Shown in pieces: positions 33,120 through 44,600 of a DNA stretch of 64,000 bases. The notes under the pieces were generated by a model, which searched no databases, was not told where the DNA came from, and was given only the letters and a program-made list of their open reading frames with translations. The DNA is from Nannochloris sp. 'desiccata' (Eukaryota; Chlorophyta; Trebouxiophyceae; Chlorellales; Chlorellaceae), in NCBI GenBank assembly GCA_019044685.2, contig JAGTXX020000014.1:496001-560000 (forward strand), in the 5' to 3' direction. Each line of letters begins with the position of its first letter. The first letter of the stretch is position 1. A program made the position numbers and the translations under genes.

Positions 33120-35559
33120 CTACACTTCTTCTTCTTCTTCAGCATCAGGCTGTGTCACTCTATCTATGGCAGACTTTATAAGATTTGTATCAGCAGACGG
33201 AGGCTGTAAATCCAAGGCCTCTGAAAACGCCGCCAGAGCATCTTGTATTCTGCCCAACCGCTTGAAAACTTTCCCCATGTGAAACAAAACACTCGCTTCA
33301 CGAGGAACAACGTCATGTAACGCTTGAAATTCGTTTAAAGCTTCTTCAAGTCGACCATCGGCAGCAAGGACTCCAGCTCGCTCAAACCTTGCCAACGGGT
33401 TCCTGGGATCTGCCATAATCGCATCTCCTAGGACCTGTAATGCTTCTGCACTTCTTTTTAACTTGTGCAGTGACATTCCTAGATAACACTGAAGCACTGA
33501 AGACCGATTGTTAATCACATGAGCTCTTCGAAAATGATACTCAGCCATTCCGAACTTTTCTTGTCGGTAATAGATATGACCCATTCCAAACCATGCGTTA
33601 TAATGCCTAGGATCGATACGAATGGCAGTTCTATAGCAAGTAATACCTTTTTCAAAGTCTTCATTTGCGAAATATTCATGTCCACATAAGGTGTATGCAT
33701 AGGGCAAGTTGTTATCTACTTGTAAAGACCGCTGGAAAAAGCGCAACGATGACTCGTGCTCTTTCTGTAGAGAGAAGCAATTGCCCATAATACACCATGT
33801 TGCAGGAGATTCCCTATCCAATGCAATAGCTTCTTGAGCCAAAGCAGAAAGTTCCACTTCTCGTTTCATATGCCAGAGAACAGTCGAGTAAACTTCAATT
33901 CCTTTCAGTCTAAACGGGTCGATTTTCCGAGCTTGTTCAAAGACAAATGCCGCCGAGTCGTAATCTACCTGCTCAAAATACGCTCTCCCTAGTTGAATTA
34001 ACGCCCATCCAGTGTGGAGATGGTTTGCTGGCAGTCGACTAAATGCATCTACAGCTTCTTGGCATTTGTAAGAGCAGAGGAGACGGTAGCCTTCACCTAA
34101 TAGTTGCAGTAAACCAACTGCTGCCGCTTGACCTTCGATGGTTTTCTCTCCTCTAGGAACGCCAGGAGCAGCTGCTGTTTGGACCATTGCAGCATGATCT
34201 TCTGCGTATGCTGCGGAATTATTATACCCTGCGTCTGTTCCTGCTAGATTACCACCACCATTGCTAGTATATGCTCCTCCTCTTCCTCCTCCGCCAGCTG
34301 CCGCTGCGACTTGTCGCAACACACTAGCAGGATCTGAAAACAGCTTGCTCGATATTTTCCTCATTTTACCTTCATCTAAGAACTTGCGTTGTTGTTGTTG
34401 TGGCATACAACCTCGTGTTCCCCCACCGCTTGTCCCCCACCCTGGCAAGGCGCTAGGAGTTACTGCTGCGGTAGAAGGCGGCCATGCTGCTACACCCGCA
34501 CCGACACCAGCGCCGATACCCGCACCTACCCCAGCTCCTGCACCTGCTCCTCTTTGGGGTATTGGCGGTGGTCCTGATGGTAAGTCTATAGCCTCTGGGG
34601 TTGTAAAATTCTCATACCCACCACCAGTCATTGGAGATAAATGATCCATTGCCGCAACGCCATCACTACGCATATCGTGCTGTCTATCTGTAGCAATACT
34701 AGGAGGGAGTTGAGTCTGTGGTCGAGTAGTTGTTCTCGTCAGTTGCGGTGTTGCTCTAGGTAGATCTCTGGTGATCACACCGGTGAGAGCAGCACCAACA
34801 CCATCGCCAGTGCCCATATGTGCTGGAGTTTGCTGCCCTGGTGGAGTATGTGCTGCAAAGGTAAACCCTCCAGATTGCGGTTGTTGTTGTGGAGCAGCAG
34901 CAGCTGCAGTGCCAGCAGTGGAGACGATACCAGCTCCGGCAGCGGCAGCGGCGGCAGATCCACTATGTAAATTTATATATTCTTGTGCTTCATGCTCTGC
35001 TCCTAGCACACACAGCTCTTCATATGCACACCACATCATTGGATCTAGCTTTAAAGCAGTGTTGTAGTATGCTATAGCCACGCTGTGTCGGTTAGATAAT
35101 TGAAAAATTCGGCCAAGGAGGTAGTACCCAGCAGCTCCGTTGGGCACTCTGCTTATATCATTGTCTGGCAATAAAGCTGACTCTGCTTCACTTAGTTTAC
35201 CCATTTGGATGCAGCATGTTGCAAATAAGTACCTGCTTTGTGGGGCTTGTAAACCTGTAGCAAAACAAGAGGAAAAAAGAGGTCAGAAAAAGAGCGGGGA
35301 AGCGGCAGCGACGGAGGGAGGTTAAAGTAGTTTGTAGTTTACTTGATTGCTTCTTACGTTTGAGTAAATGATATGCTCGATAAGTTTGATGCGCTCTATT
35401 ATAACATGTTGCTAATAGGTATATGTTTTGTTCTCTTGGAAATTCTGCTACGAGACGTTCTGCTAAGAAAATAGCATTCTCATTCAGGTATAAAGCTAAA
35501 TTCTCTTGGATGGTCGCCACCAGCTGGCCTTCCAAAGCAGATCGCCCTGCTTCGTTCAT
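33120..35559 (-). CDS. CDC27: Anaphase-promoting complex subunit APC3 / CDC27
   Basis: Exons 35559-35358 and 35254-33120 give 778 residues. The join LLKR|LQAPQSRYLFATCCIQM is typical of the CDC27 N-terminal TPR lobe. A long Gly/Ala/Gln/Pro-rich linker lies at roughly residues 150-350. At least seven TPRs follow, including GWALIQLGRAYFEQVDYDSA, TWCIMGNCFSLQKEHESSL, AYTLCGHEYFANEDFEKGI, AWFGMGHIYYRQEKFGMAEYHF and VLFHMGKVFKRLGRIQDAL. The protein ends in an acidic EEEEEV tail. Known role: scaffold arm of APC/C that binds Cdh1/Cdc20 and substrates. The duplicated segment begins about 100 bases upstream of its start codon. Confidence 0.95.
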
Positions 35560-35892
35560 AGTATTTTTGGAGGGATCTCAATGCAATTCAATAATCGAGC
35601 GCCATCGCCAACTTTGAATGAATAACGAAGTTGAGATTAAAAGTGATCGAAAGACTTGACAACCAATCTTGGCTCTTCATGCGCACTTTTTATATTCTCG
35701 AGATAAGATCTACTTGTATAATTGTGATTATATTTCAACAGGTGCCAATATGCAACAATCAACAATTGAAGCGAAGAGAAAGAGCGCTGGGAAAAAGACA
35801 CCATCGGGCGTTAATTAAGACAAAAATAGAAGAATTCGCGGAAAGGAAATATTTATACTGTTTGATAAAAAATATTGAAGGTATGCAGGCGC

Positions 35893-36059
35893 TTAATATG
35901 GTGCCTGCAATGCAAAATCAAGGTCTTTACCACCAACAGCGGTGTAACGTTGCAAAGCCTCTGGTACTTGGCTTACCATCACATCATCTTTACAGACCAG
36001 TAAATGAGGTAAATTAGTATTATCACTGAGCAATTTAATGCGCCAGACACGACGAAACG
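35893..36059 (-). pseudogene. C-terminal exon-like fragment, unrecognised protein (copy A)
   Basis: A minus-strand frame reads FRRVWRIKLLSDNTNLPHLL, then CKDDVMVSQVPEALQRYTAVG and ends FALQAPY with a stop at 35893-35895. Composition and codon pattern look coding. Its upstream side has an in-frame stop, so it would need an acceptor at about 36060 (TTTTTGAG). No matching upstream exon is visible, so I treat it as a remnant. The stop lies exactly at the 68-base indel junction. Confidence 0.35.
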
Positions 36060-36066
36060 CTCAAAA

Positions 36067-36502
36067 ATGTGCCTTATTCTGCAGAAACATGTGGTGACGG
36101 CAGCTGTTGCCGCTTCTACTGTAGTTGAGCAAGCCCTCCAAGCAGAAGCCCAGTCCCTACAAAAGGGATTAGACGCATCAATTTTAGATATTAGACAAGC
36201 GGCAGAGACATTTGATGCTAGTACAGCTCTCCAACAGGTAATTTTCTTAGACTTTTTTTTTACTACACAAATTTCTTTTTTGAAACCTTTCCATGCCGCT
36301 GGTGGTTGCTTTCTTGCGGTGTTTCCTGCCTTTTTTAACGCTAATTCTTACTACAATGCAGGTGCAGACTGGCATTGAGAATACAGTGACAAAAGCCACA
36401 GCCCCTTTTGATGTATTTTCTGGTAACTGGTCACTGAATTTACTCCTTTTTGGAATAGCCTTTTTAGTAGCATACTCGATCGCCACAGGGCCAAAACAAT
36501 AA
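36067..36502 (+). CDS. Small membrane protein, unrecognised (copy A)
   Basis: Exons 36067-36237 and 36362-36502 give 103 residues with a GTAATT...TGCAG intron. The N-terminal part is a helical Ala/Gln-rich stretch (AASTVVEQALQAEAQSLQKGL). The C-terminal half holds one membrane span (LNLLLFGIAFLVAYSIATG) ending in PKQ. The first five residues could be non-coding, because CTGCAG before AAACATGTG would also serve as an acceptor and an upstream exon may exist. An almost identical copy lies at 51360-51794. Convergent with QCR8. I do not recognise the family. Confidence 0.5.
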
Positions 36503-36580
36503 TAAATCTTTAGCTTGGTATTTCCTGGGGTAAAAGTTACATGTGAAAACAAAAGCTATGTAATTCTAGACGATTCTCTA

Positions 36581-36857
36581 TTAGAAGCGGTGATGCTGCT
36601 TTTCCTTCTCTTTATAATCCTGCAAAATAGAAAAAATCACCGTCAGCAATTATGAAATAATTGATATTAGCAGACGAAAAAGCTAAAGTCCATGCGAATT
36701 GGAGCAATATGGCACCCTTAACCTACCTTGGTATATGCTACGATCGCAGATACTGGGAGAATGCACCACAAAGTAGCTTCCTTGGCCATACTAAAATAGT
36801 GGCCGGCCTTGTGAGGAAGGTCCTTCCAAAGACCGCCCATCACGCTCTGCTCAAAGG
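36581..36857 (-). pseudogene. 5'-truncated QCR8 copy (complex III subunit 8)
   Basis: This part of copy A carries QCR8 from FEQSVMGGLWKDLPHK to the end of exon 1 (36857-36727) and exon 2 (36619-36581, DYKEKEKQHHRF). The first 16 or so residues and the promoter are missing, because the duplication ends at 36857 and unrelated sequence follows. The frame is open upstream for about 20 codons but has no Met before VMGG. It is probably non-functional. Confidence 0.85.
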
Positions 36858-37385
36858 AGCCACTGGAGGCGGCGACGAGAAACAGGCTGGATTGTCTCAG
36901 GGCAGCAGCGAGTCAGCCAAAAGGACAACGAGTGCAGCTCGCTTCTCAACCAGCTGACGCCGATGCTTTGATATGGTGGGTGCTACCAATCAGGGGTGCA
37001 GACGCCGCAGGTGATCAGAAATCGCTTGAGCGATCATCAACATTGTGATCAGCGCAGCACTAGTGGGGAGCAGGCACCACTCGGAGACATATGCTCCGCA
37101 TCTGTATTTTGCAGGAACAAAAAGGCGTTTAAAATGCCTGATCCTTAAGAAGATTTTTTTCTTTTTCAAGCAAGAGAGAGAGAGAGAGAATTACAGCCTT
37201 TAGCACAGAGAATGTGCTCTACTGCCAATCACAAGAGAACAAATGACAAAACGCAGGTGCAATCAGGAAGAAAATAATCAAGAAAAATAGTTGTAAAAAC
37301 TCAAAAAACACCAAGGCCAGAAAAAACGGTGCCGCCGTCGCCACCAATCACATACATCATAAAGATGTGAAAAGCTCCTGGGGTT
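36858..37385. other. Unassigned sequence between copy A and a LINE fragment
   Basis: 528 bases with an (AG)n run near 37173-37190 and no credible gene. Its start is the breakpoint partner of the truncated QCR8. Confidence 0.4.
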
Positions 37386-38343
37386 CTACCTAGGACATAG
37401 AACACCATTAGACCTTACACTTCGGCCTCTGCGCCCTGAACCAGGAGGCCTACCACGTGGGCGGCCAGTAGGCTGATAAGGTCTTGTCAGCCCACGGTTC
37501 GGTCGACCACGGGGTCGGCCTGTATATGGTCCAACAGGGGCGGTATAATGGCGAACATTTGGAACTCCAGGGAGCAATTCCTCAGTAAGGGCAATGCCCA
37601 TACGTTGCTGTGATCGAGGGCTAGTGCGTGGCAGGGTGTGGGGGCTTGATGAAGGCAGGGGAGTACCTTGCACAACAACGGCAGAAACAGGGGTGCCCGC
37701 AGGGGCGGCTGCAGAGAAAGGGGCAGCTGCGCCCATCACAAACGCGCGCCAAGCGAGGGGGTCCAAAGCACATTCTAACCAAGGTAAATCATTTGGAGTA
37801 CCACCCTGAAGAGCAAGTATATCTTTATGGTAAGTCTTGGCAAGTGTTTGGATATTCCCCTTGCCGCGGCTTCTCTGACCAGCGAGCTGGCCAAATAGCG
37901 CTTGATAGGGAAGTCTGTCCGGACCAAGTCTAATAACATGGCCCAGCCAGATCATACGCAGCTGCCTGGTCCTCTTCTCAATTGATGGTAGCCTGGCTTT
38001 TTGTAAAATAACTTCATTGCTTACGTGTTCCCTCCAAGATATTTTTAGAATTGTTCGCAGCCACCGTTGCTGGAATACCTCCAGGCGCTGAACATCTTTT
38101 TCGGTCAAAGGCCATGACTCAGCTCCATGTAAAAGAATAGTTAATACTAAGCTCTTAAAGAAGCTAAGTTTGGTGTTTAACCCAATGGCACTATTTCCCC
38201 AGATCCTCTGCAGGCGGTAAGCAGTGCCAGTGGCGAAACCAATTCTCGCCGTCAATTCTTTGTCGGAGGATCTCAAATAGAAGTCGTAACTGCGTGTAAA
38301 TATCTAGGTACCTGGTACAGTGATGATTGTACAGATCTGAGGC
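37386..38343 (-). mobile_element. Fragment of a second non-LTR retrotransposon, with an inverted 5' piece
   Basis: The minus-strand frame from about 38277 to 37386 encodes the C-terminal region typical of endonuclease/reverse transcriptase LINEs: SSDKELTARIGFATGTAYRLQ, LTILLHGAESWPLTEKDVQRLEVFQQRWLR, REHVSNEVILQKA, RQLRMIWLGHVIRLGPDRLP. It ends in an Arg/Pro/Gly-rich tail (RPRGRP repeats). Directly beyond it, plus-strand bases 38278-38343 encode IEVVTACKYLGTWYSDDCTDLR, which is the segment expected immediately upstream in the same protein, but in opposite orientation. No RT catalytic core is present, so this is a dead 5'-truncated copy. Confidence 0.75.
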
Positions 38344-38658
38344 AGGGACGGTGCTGCTGAGTCTTGGGGCCCTCCGACAAGGGCATTTGGCAGGGACGGC
38401 GCTGCAGTATTATCACCCCGGAAGACGATAATTTTTGTTGGCTTGCCCTCTGTGAGGGTCCTTAGCGAATGCCCAAAAATCCAGCCACTTCAGGCACCCG
38501 AAATGCGGCTTGTAGGACGCCTTTCTCGCGATGGCAAGGCTGTGTACAATTTTAATATCGAAAAATAAAATAAAATAAAAGAACCCCAAGGGGGTGACTT
38601 AAGGGATCGTGAGAAGCACCAAGCTTCAGGCCACCCCTATATAGATGTAACCATGTAA

Positions 38659-41600
38659 TTAACCTACACCAGTAGGCGAAAGGAGGTGAGTGCGGAGTTG
38701 AGTTAGGAGTTTATACCTTGTAAGAAGGATACTTGAGTTGTAATTAAGAATTTGGAGTTGAATTGACTTGAGGAGAGAGTTGATTGCATGGGTTGTCAAG
38801 CCACAATCAGTTAAGAAGGTTCTAAATGAGGTTGTGACGCAGCCAGAGTGCGTGAAGACAATAGGATAGAGTTTGGGCTTCCAGCCAAGAGTTTGGAGGT
38901 GAGTAAAGTAGGGGTTGTGGTGGTCCAGTTTTTGTTGGAATCTTTCTTTGACTTTGATATCGTCGGTGATGGTGAAGTCAATAAGAATGATATGTTTATC
39001 GCGTGCTGTTGGGGTAAAGAGGGCATTGGTGGCGTCAGTGCTAGCTGGTTCCTGCGGGGGAATTGCTGCGCTATCGATTTTGGGAAAGATTAGAATGTCT
39101 GGGAGGCTTGTCGGTTTAGTGTTGCCGTTGGCGTCAATGGTTGTAGGTGCTTGCGGGTACCAAGGAATGTGCTCTGTGGCTCTTGCTGTGCGTTCTCCGC
39201 CTTCAGCATCAACAAAGATGGCACAGTTTCCAATGGTGGTGCTCTTTCTGATCGCCGCTGCAATCAGGGTTGTCGCTTTCCCGTGTCGATTTAATTTGAT
39301 GCTGGTCATTTTTGGGTGCTGGCAGAAGCCCAGAATATGCCCCTGGGTTTCTGGTCCTGTGTTGCAGATGGTGCAGGTTGAAGACGGTGTCTTTGCTGGG
39401 TTTATGATGTGATTTCTGCTGTTGCCATAGATGTGGCGTAGGCGTGCTCGAGCAGATAGGGCTTGAAGGTTTGCTGGAATATTATTATTTGTGGCTATGG
39501 ATTGGATGGAGAAAGGGTCAATAGGGGCTATTGCGTCATTTCTATTGCGCATTAACTCTGTTAGGCGAGGATTTGTAGTTTTTCTTTGTCTTTGGTGGAG
39601 GCTAAGAGCTTTTATAACTAGATTAGTGCTGGTTTTAGGGTCCCCCGCTTGGACCCACATAGTATTCACGGTGCCTCTGGTCTGGTCAAACGGGGCAGCA
39701 GTTCCTGGTATTTCAAGGTATGTTGGTCCACGACCTGGGAGGCCAGTGGATCCTGTTCTAAAGGTTGCAGTTGGCAAGGCTGTGTTCAGATTTCTGGTCG
39801 CAGCTGCGTCGGCTTTTTCATTGCCTGAGATGCCGCAGTGAGCTTTTACTTTAATTAAGGTGGTTTTGCCTGGTCTACTGAGCAGTTTATTAATAATTCT
39901 ATGCAGGAGATTTCGGTGCTTGTGGGTTCTGTATTTATTGGGGTTGAGGAGGATGTTGTTGATGTTTTGCATGCTTGTTTGGCTGTCAGTTGCTATGGTG
40001 ATGTCGACCAGCGGGTCAAGAGTATCGACTGCATGGCAGATTGCAGCTGCTTCAGCTCTAAAGCATGTGTTCAGGATAGAACTGTGTCCAAGCAGTTGAA
40101 TGTGTACTGAGGTGTTATCATTGGCATTGTAGATACCGCCTGAGATTTCAGTTTCAGTTTTGCTACCGTCAGTATATATAATACGTCTGTTGGCAAATTT
40201 AAGGTTTTTAGTTGTGGGGAGGCTATCAATGTAGGTTTGGACAGCTTCTGCCGTGTTGAGAATGTGAGTAGTTGTTAAGAAAGGTGGTGTAGTGAGTGCT
40301 TTGGTGAATTCTTTCGAGGGGGCGAGGCCAAGGGTGGTGGCGGCACTGTGGTTGTTTTGGAGTTTGGGTAGCCAAGCTTGAATGGAGGCTTCTAAAGCTG
40401 CTATCTTGGTGTTAGTGGTAATTGCTGGGAGATTGAGGGACTGAATGAAGGTTTTAAGGGGGCCTAGCTGAGCTGATAGCTGCTGGTAGCCTGGTTCGTT
40501 GGCGATGGCAAGAACGAGGAGCGGCCGAGTGTTTTGCAGGGGTGCGTGAGGAGCTGTTTTTCTCCAAGAATTTAAAGGTATAATTGGTGGGGTTGGTATC
40601 TCTAGGAGTGTGCAAACGTTAGGGTGGTGAATAAATTTGTTGATTCCAGCCAGTGATTCTGGCTTTATGCAGAGAAGTATGGTGTAGGTGGGGGTTGTGG
40701 TGGTGTCGGCGGTGGTGTTGGCTGTAGAAAGAATTGCCCATTTTAGGGCTTTGGCGATGTCTTCTGAGTTATTATTCGGGATAACTAAACCTCTACCTTT
40801 CCATTGGCATGAGAACGCTGGGCTGGTTGTGCCAAAAGCGCTGTCAATGTCCTTGGTGTGGCAGAATTTAGCTAGACCAGCGGTGGTGGTGAAGGGGGTG
40901 GAGAGCCAACTTGTATCAACATTAGCTGCTGATATGAGAGGTTGGAGGATAGAGTGTGGTAGTGTGAAGTTCTGTCCTTTAATAGGTGTTTTAGGGTGGT
41001 AGGTAGGATCCTCAAATCTGCCTGCATGGGTTGCTGCTGTCTTGCAAATGATGGCTTTGCTTTCTGCAGTGGCAGTGAGGTCTTTGTTGTAGAGTTGCAG
41101 TAGAGTTTCAAGTGTGTTAGTGGAGGTAGCAGCTAGGCATTCTCCATTGGTGTTATAGTACCAAGCCATGTTGTTGTCTATGATTATTTCGTATTCCCCA
41201 GTAGGGTGAATATCATGGTCTGGGTTGCAGGAGGTGGTGACAAAGTTAATTTTGTTGAGCCAGCAGCTGCTGGGGTAAGGGTGTGTTTTAGTGTTGGTAT
41301 CACCTGTGGTGGGAATAATGTATGATGGTGGGTCACTTCTGAGGGGTATGCTTCTTTGTACTCTATTGTTGATGCTGTAGCCGCTGTTGCGAGAGGTGTT
41401 ACCAGTGGTGTGGGAGGCAGAGGCTATAAGGTTTAGCAGTTCCTGTGGAACCTTCCTAGCTTCAGGGCTATGAATAGGCACGTTGGTGTAGGATGTGTGT
41501 GGGTTATATTTTTCTCTCAAGCACACTACTTTGATGAGTAGTTCTACTGCGGAGACGAAGGTAGGGGAAGGGATAGGGCTAGTGGTGAGTTGGTGGGGCC

Positions 41601-44600
41601 TTTTTATGGTGTCGGTGGAGAAGGAGATGAGATTGCTGAGGCTGAAGTGATTTTCTGACCATAGAGGGAGAGCTATTTTGTTGCATAGCATTTCTAGTGG
41701 GTATTGCAGCTGGTAAAGACTATTAGTGTTGGTTAAGGTGTTCCATAGCTCATATACTTCGATATGTGCTGTATGGAAGTTGTAAAGGGGTACTATATTG
41801 AAAGCTTGAATGTATTTGTGCATTCGTACTAGTGTATTTGAGTCATTGATGTCGAAGTTAGGGAGATGTCCATTGTTGGTTGGTTGGCGCACAGGAGTGA
41901 CTCTGTTTTTGAGTTTATAATGGTAGAGAGAGGCTCTTGCAGCAGTGCCAAGCCTGCTTTTGTCGTTTAACATAGTAAGCAAGTGCTTGCTAATTGATTT
42001 AACAAAACGTTCTTGGAAGCTTTCAAGGCCCAGGCCATAATCTTCTGGTGCTAGGAAGATAAAGTCTGTTGGTGCTCTGACGAGGTGTTGTATTTTGCTG
42101 ATTGTCGCTGCTCTGATTTTGTCTAGTTCTGCTAGTTGGTGAGGTGAATATGCTGCTACACAGTACGTATGTTCGATGGCACCGAAGAGGCACCAAGTTT
42201 CCATGAGGAGCTTCTGTCTCATTGTTAGTAAGCACCCTGAAATAAGGGCGCTGCGCTCTTTTAATTTTGTTGAGATAGTTTCAAATTGACCATCCCAGTT
42301 CAGGGCAACAGAAAGATAGGTGCCTAGGAATCTAGAAGATTGATTTCCTGGTATGATTTTGGGTTGGTTAGTAGCATCCAGGGAGAATGCTTTGTTATAA
42401 ATTGTGAGTGAGGCTAGAGCAGCTTCTGCCGTAGTTGTGGTAGGAGATCTAATGATGCCTGACGCTTCACATTTTGGGGGGCTGAGGAAGATTCCCATCC
42501 ATTCAGAATAAAGTTCAATTTTATTAAGTTGTTGTTGCAGATTACTTACACTACTGTCGATGAGGTGCAGGTCGTCTGCATAGCCAGTGGCTGGCAGATG
42601 CTTATGATGTTCAGGAACGTGGCTGATTGTAGAATATTTCTTGAGAGATTCAAATTCGTATCCTTTCTTGGTGGCGCCTTTATTTTGGTGCAGCCATTGC
42701 AAAAGAGGTTCTATAGCTATGTTAAAGAGAAGAGGGGATGGTATGTCGCCTTGAGCAGCACCACTTGCTTGTGGGATGGCTGTAGAGCGACCTAGTGGTG
42801 TGACTAGAATGGTAGCAGCATCAGTGTAGAGTGATTTTAAGACGTCAATAACGTCTTGCGGGAAGCCAAGTTGGCTCATGATGTAGAAGAGTTTATCGTG
42901 GTTGATGCAGTTGTAGGCAGATGTAAAGTCAAGTTTGGTGACAAAAATATCCTTTTTGAACTCTCTAGCGTCTTCAAGAGCAAGGGTAAGTAGTTGAATT
43001 GCATGGGAGGTGCTGCGGTCACGGGTGAAGCCTTCTTGTGAGTAATGCAAAATATTGTTATCATCAACAAATGTTTGCGTGATTTCAGTAATAAAGCGCG
43101 TCCAGAGCTTGTATATTGTAAGGTGTACTGCAATGGGGCGGTAATTTGCGGGTAGGTAGGTAGGATCTTTCTTTTGGAACAACGTAATTTCAGCAGTTTT
43201 CCATTCTTTTGGAGTGTAGCTGAATTTCCACATCAATTTGAACATTGAGTAGAGCATTTCATGCGCCGAGTCCGGGAGATGTTTGAGAATTTCATAGGGA
43301 ATGCCATCGTTGCCAATAGCTTTGCCATCTTTGAGAGAATGGAGAGATTTTTGGTACTTTTGGAAGGTGAGAGAGGGAAGAAGTGGGGTCGTAGGATCAG
43401 CTTTCTTTTCTATATTGAAAGTGTCTAGTCCGTCTATAGTAAAAGTATCTAGAACTACCGAGTCTAGTGAGGGACTAGTCCATGGTGGGTATTGAGTAGT
43501 TAATTTAGGGGTTTTGACTGAATTTAAGATGCGATTGTGTGCTGTCAATGCATTAAGAACCGTAGCGGGGCAGGTGCAGGTGGTATTCTTGATAGGGTGC
43601 ATCATAGAGGCAAGGTGAGCGGAGGTAGCAGGACCACCTGTGTTGTTACTGATATCTAGGATCTCAGCATGGACTGTTTTCTTCTTTAGTTTATAGCGTT
43701 TTTGCAGCATTGCCGAGGCATGTTCTTTTTCCTTTTTATGGTGCTCGCGTCGAATGGTGTCTGACATTTCCTTTTGTTTTTGCTGGAGGGAGTTTAGTGT
43801 TGAAATTAGGTCATTACCTAGAGTGGCATTGATAATGGAGGATAATTGGTTCGGCGTTGGGATTTGTTGCTCTGTGAGATGGCCACTGAGGAGGGGTAAA
43901 AGTTCAGCAGCATTCTCTAGGTCAACAGCAGAGAGTGGAGTTGACATTGCTGTTCTGATCAAGCTCTTTAGCTTTTTGCACGCAGTGAGAAGCGTTAAAG
44001 CTTTGGTGAATTCTCGTCCTTTGACGCTAGGGAGCCATGTTTTGGCATCTCCAGGGGGTGATGTTGTCTGTGGTGGTCGCGGTTGCTGTTTTGGGAAGAA
44101 GGAGTGGGCGATGGTATAGATATTTTGGATAGTTTCTATGGATTGGTGTATTGCATCTACTGCGTCAAGTTTTGTGGTGCTGTGGTTTTGTAGTAATGCT
44201 TTCATAGCTTGCTGATTATTTGAGAGTTCAGCATGAAAATCAGTTGCTATAGTTTGTTTGAATGTTTGAAGTTGATTTTTTGGAAAAGGTCGTATAAAGT
44301 TAGGCTCTCGTTGTTGGTAAATTAATTCACCAATAGGATGGATGGTGCAGGAAAAGAGGTCCTGGTCGCTGGTGTGTAGTATTACTGGAAGGTGGTCGCT
44401 GATTCCAGTGTAGGGGTGGTTTAAAATTTGAGGGTGGTTGTTGGAGCGTTCAGACTGAAGTATTACATCATCAGCTGAGCAAAGAATATCATCAAGGCGT
44501 CCCCCTTGGTCATGTGAAGCTTGCCTAGGGCAGGTTGAGTTTTTAAATGCAGATGTTAGTTGGTAGGCAGTAGAGAGTGCTTGGAATGCTGCATCTCCTT

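Larger units (their letters stand above)
35662..36857 (+). repeat. Segmental duplication copy A (partner at 50887-52149)
   Basis: 1196 bases match copy B in the same orientation. By eye the differences are one substitution (near 35964), one base in a T-run (near 36258) and a 68-base stretch missing here after 35895. Copy A contains a small plus-strand gene, a minus-strand C-terminal exon fragment and a QCR8 gene cut off at its 5' end. The right boundary falls inside QCR8 exon 1, which indicates that A is the derived copy. Confidence 0.93.

Noticed and set aside
38341..38560. Near-repeated GGCAGGGACGG(T/C)GCTGC units as a tandem repeat array
   Set aside because: Only two diverged copies, too few to call an array.
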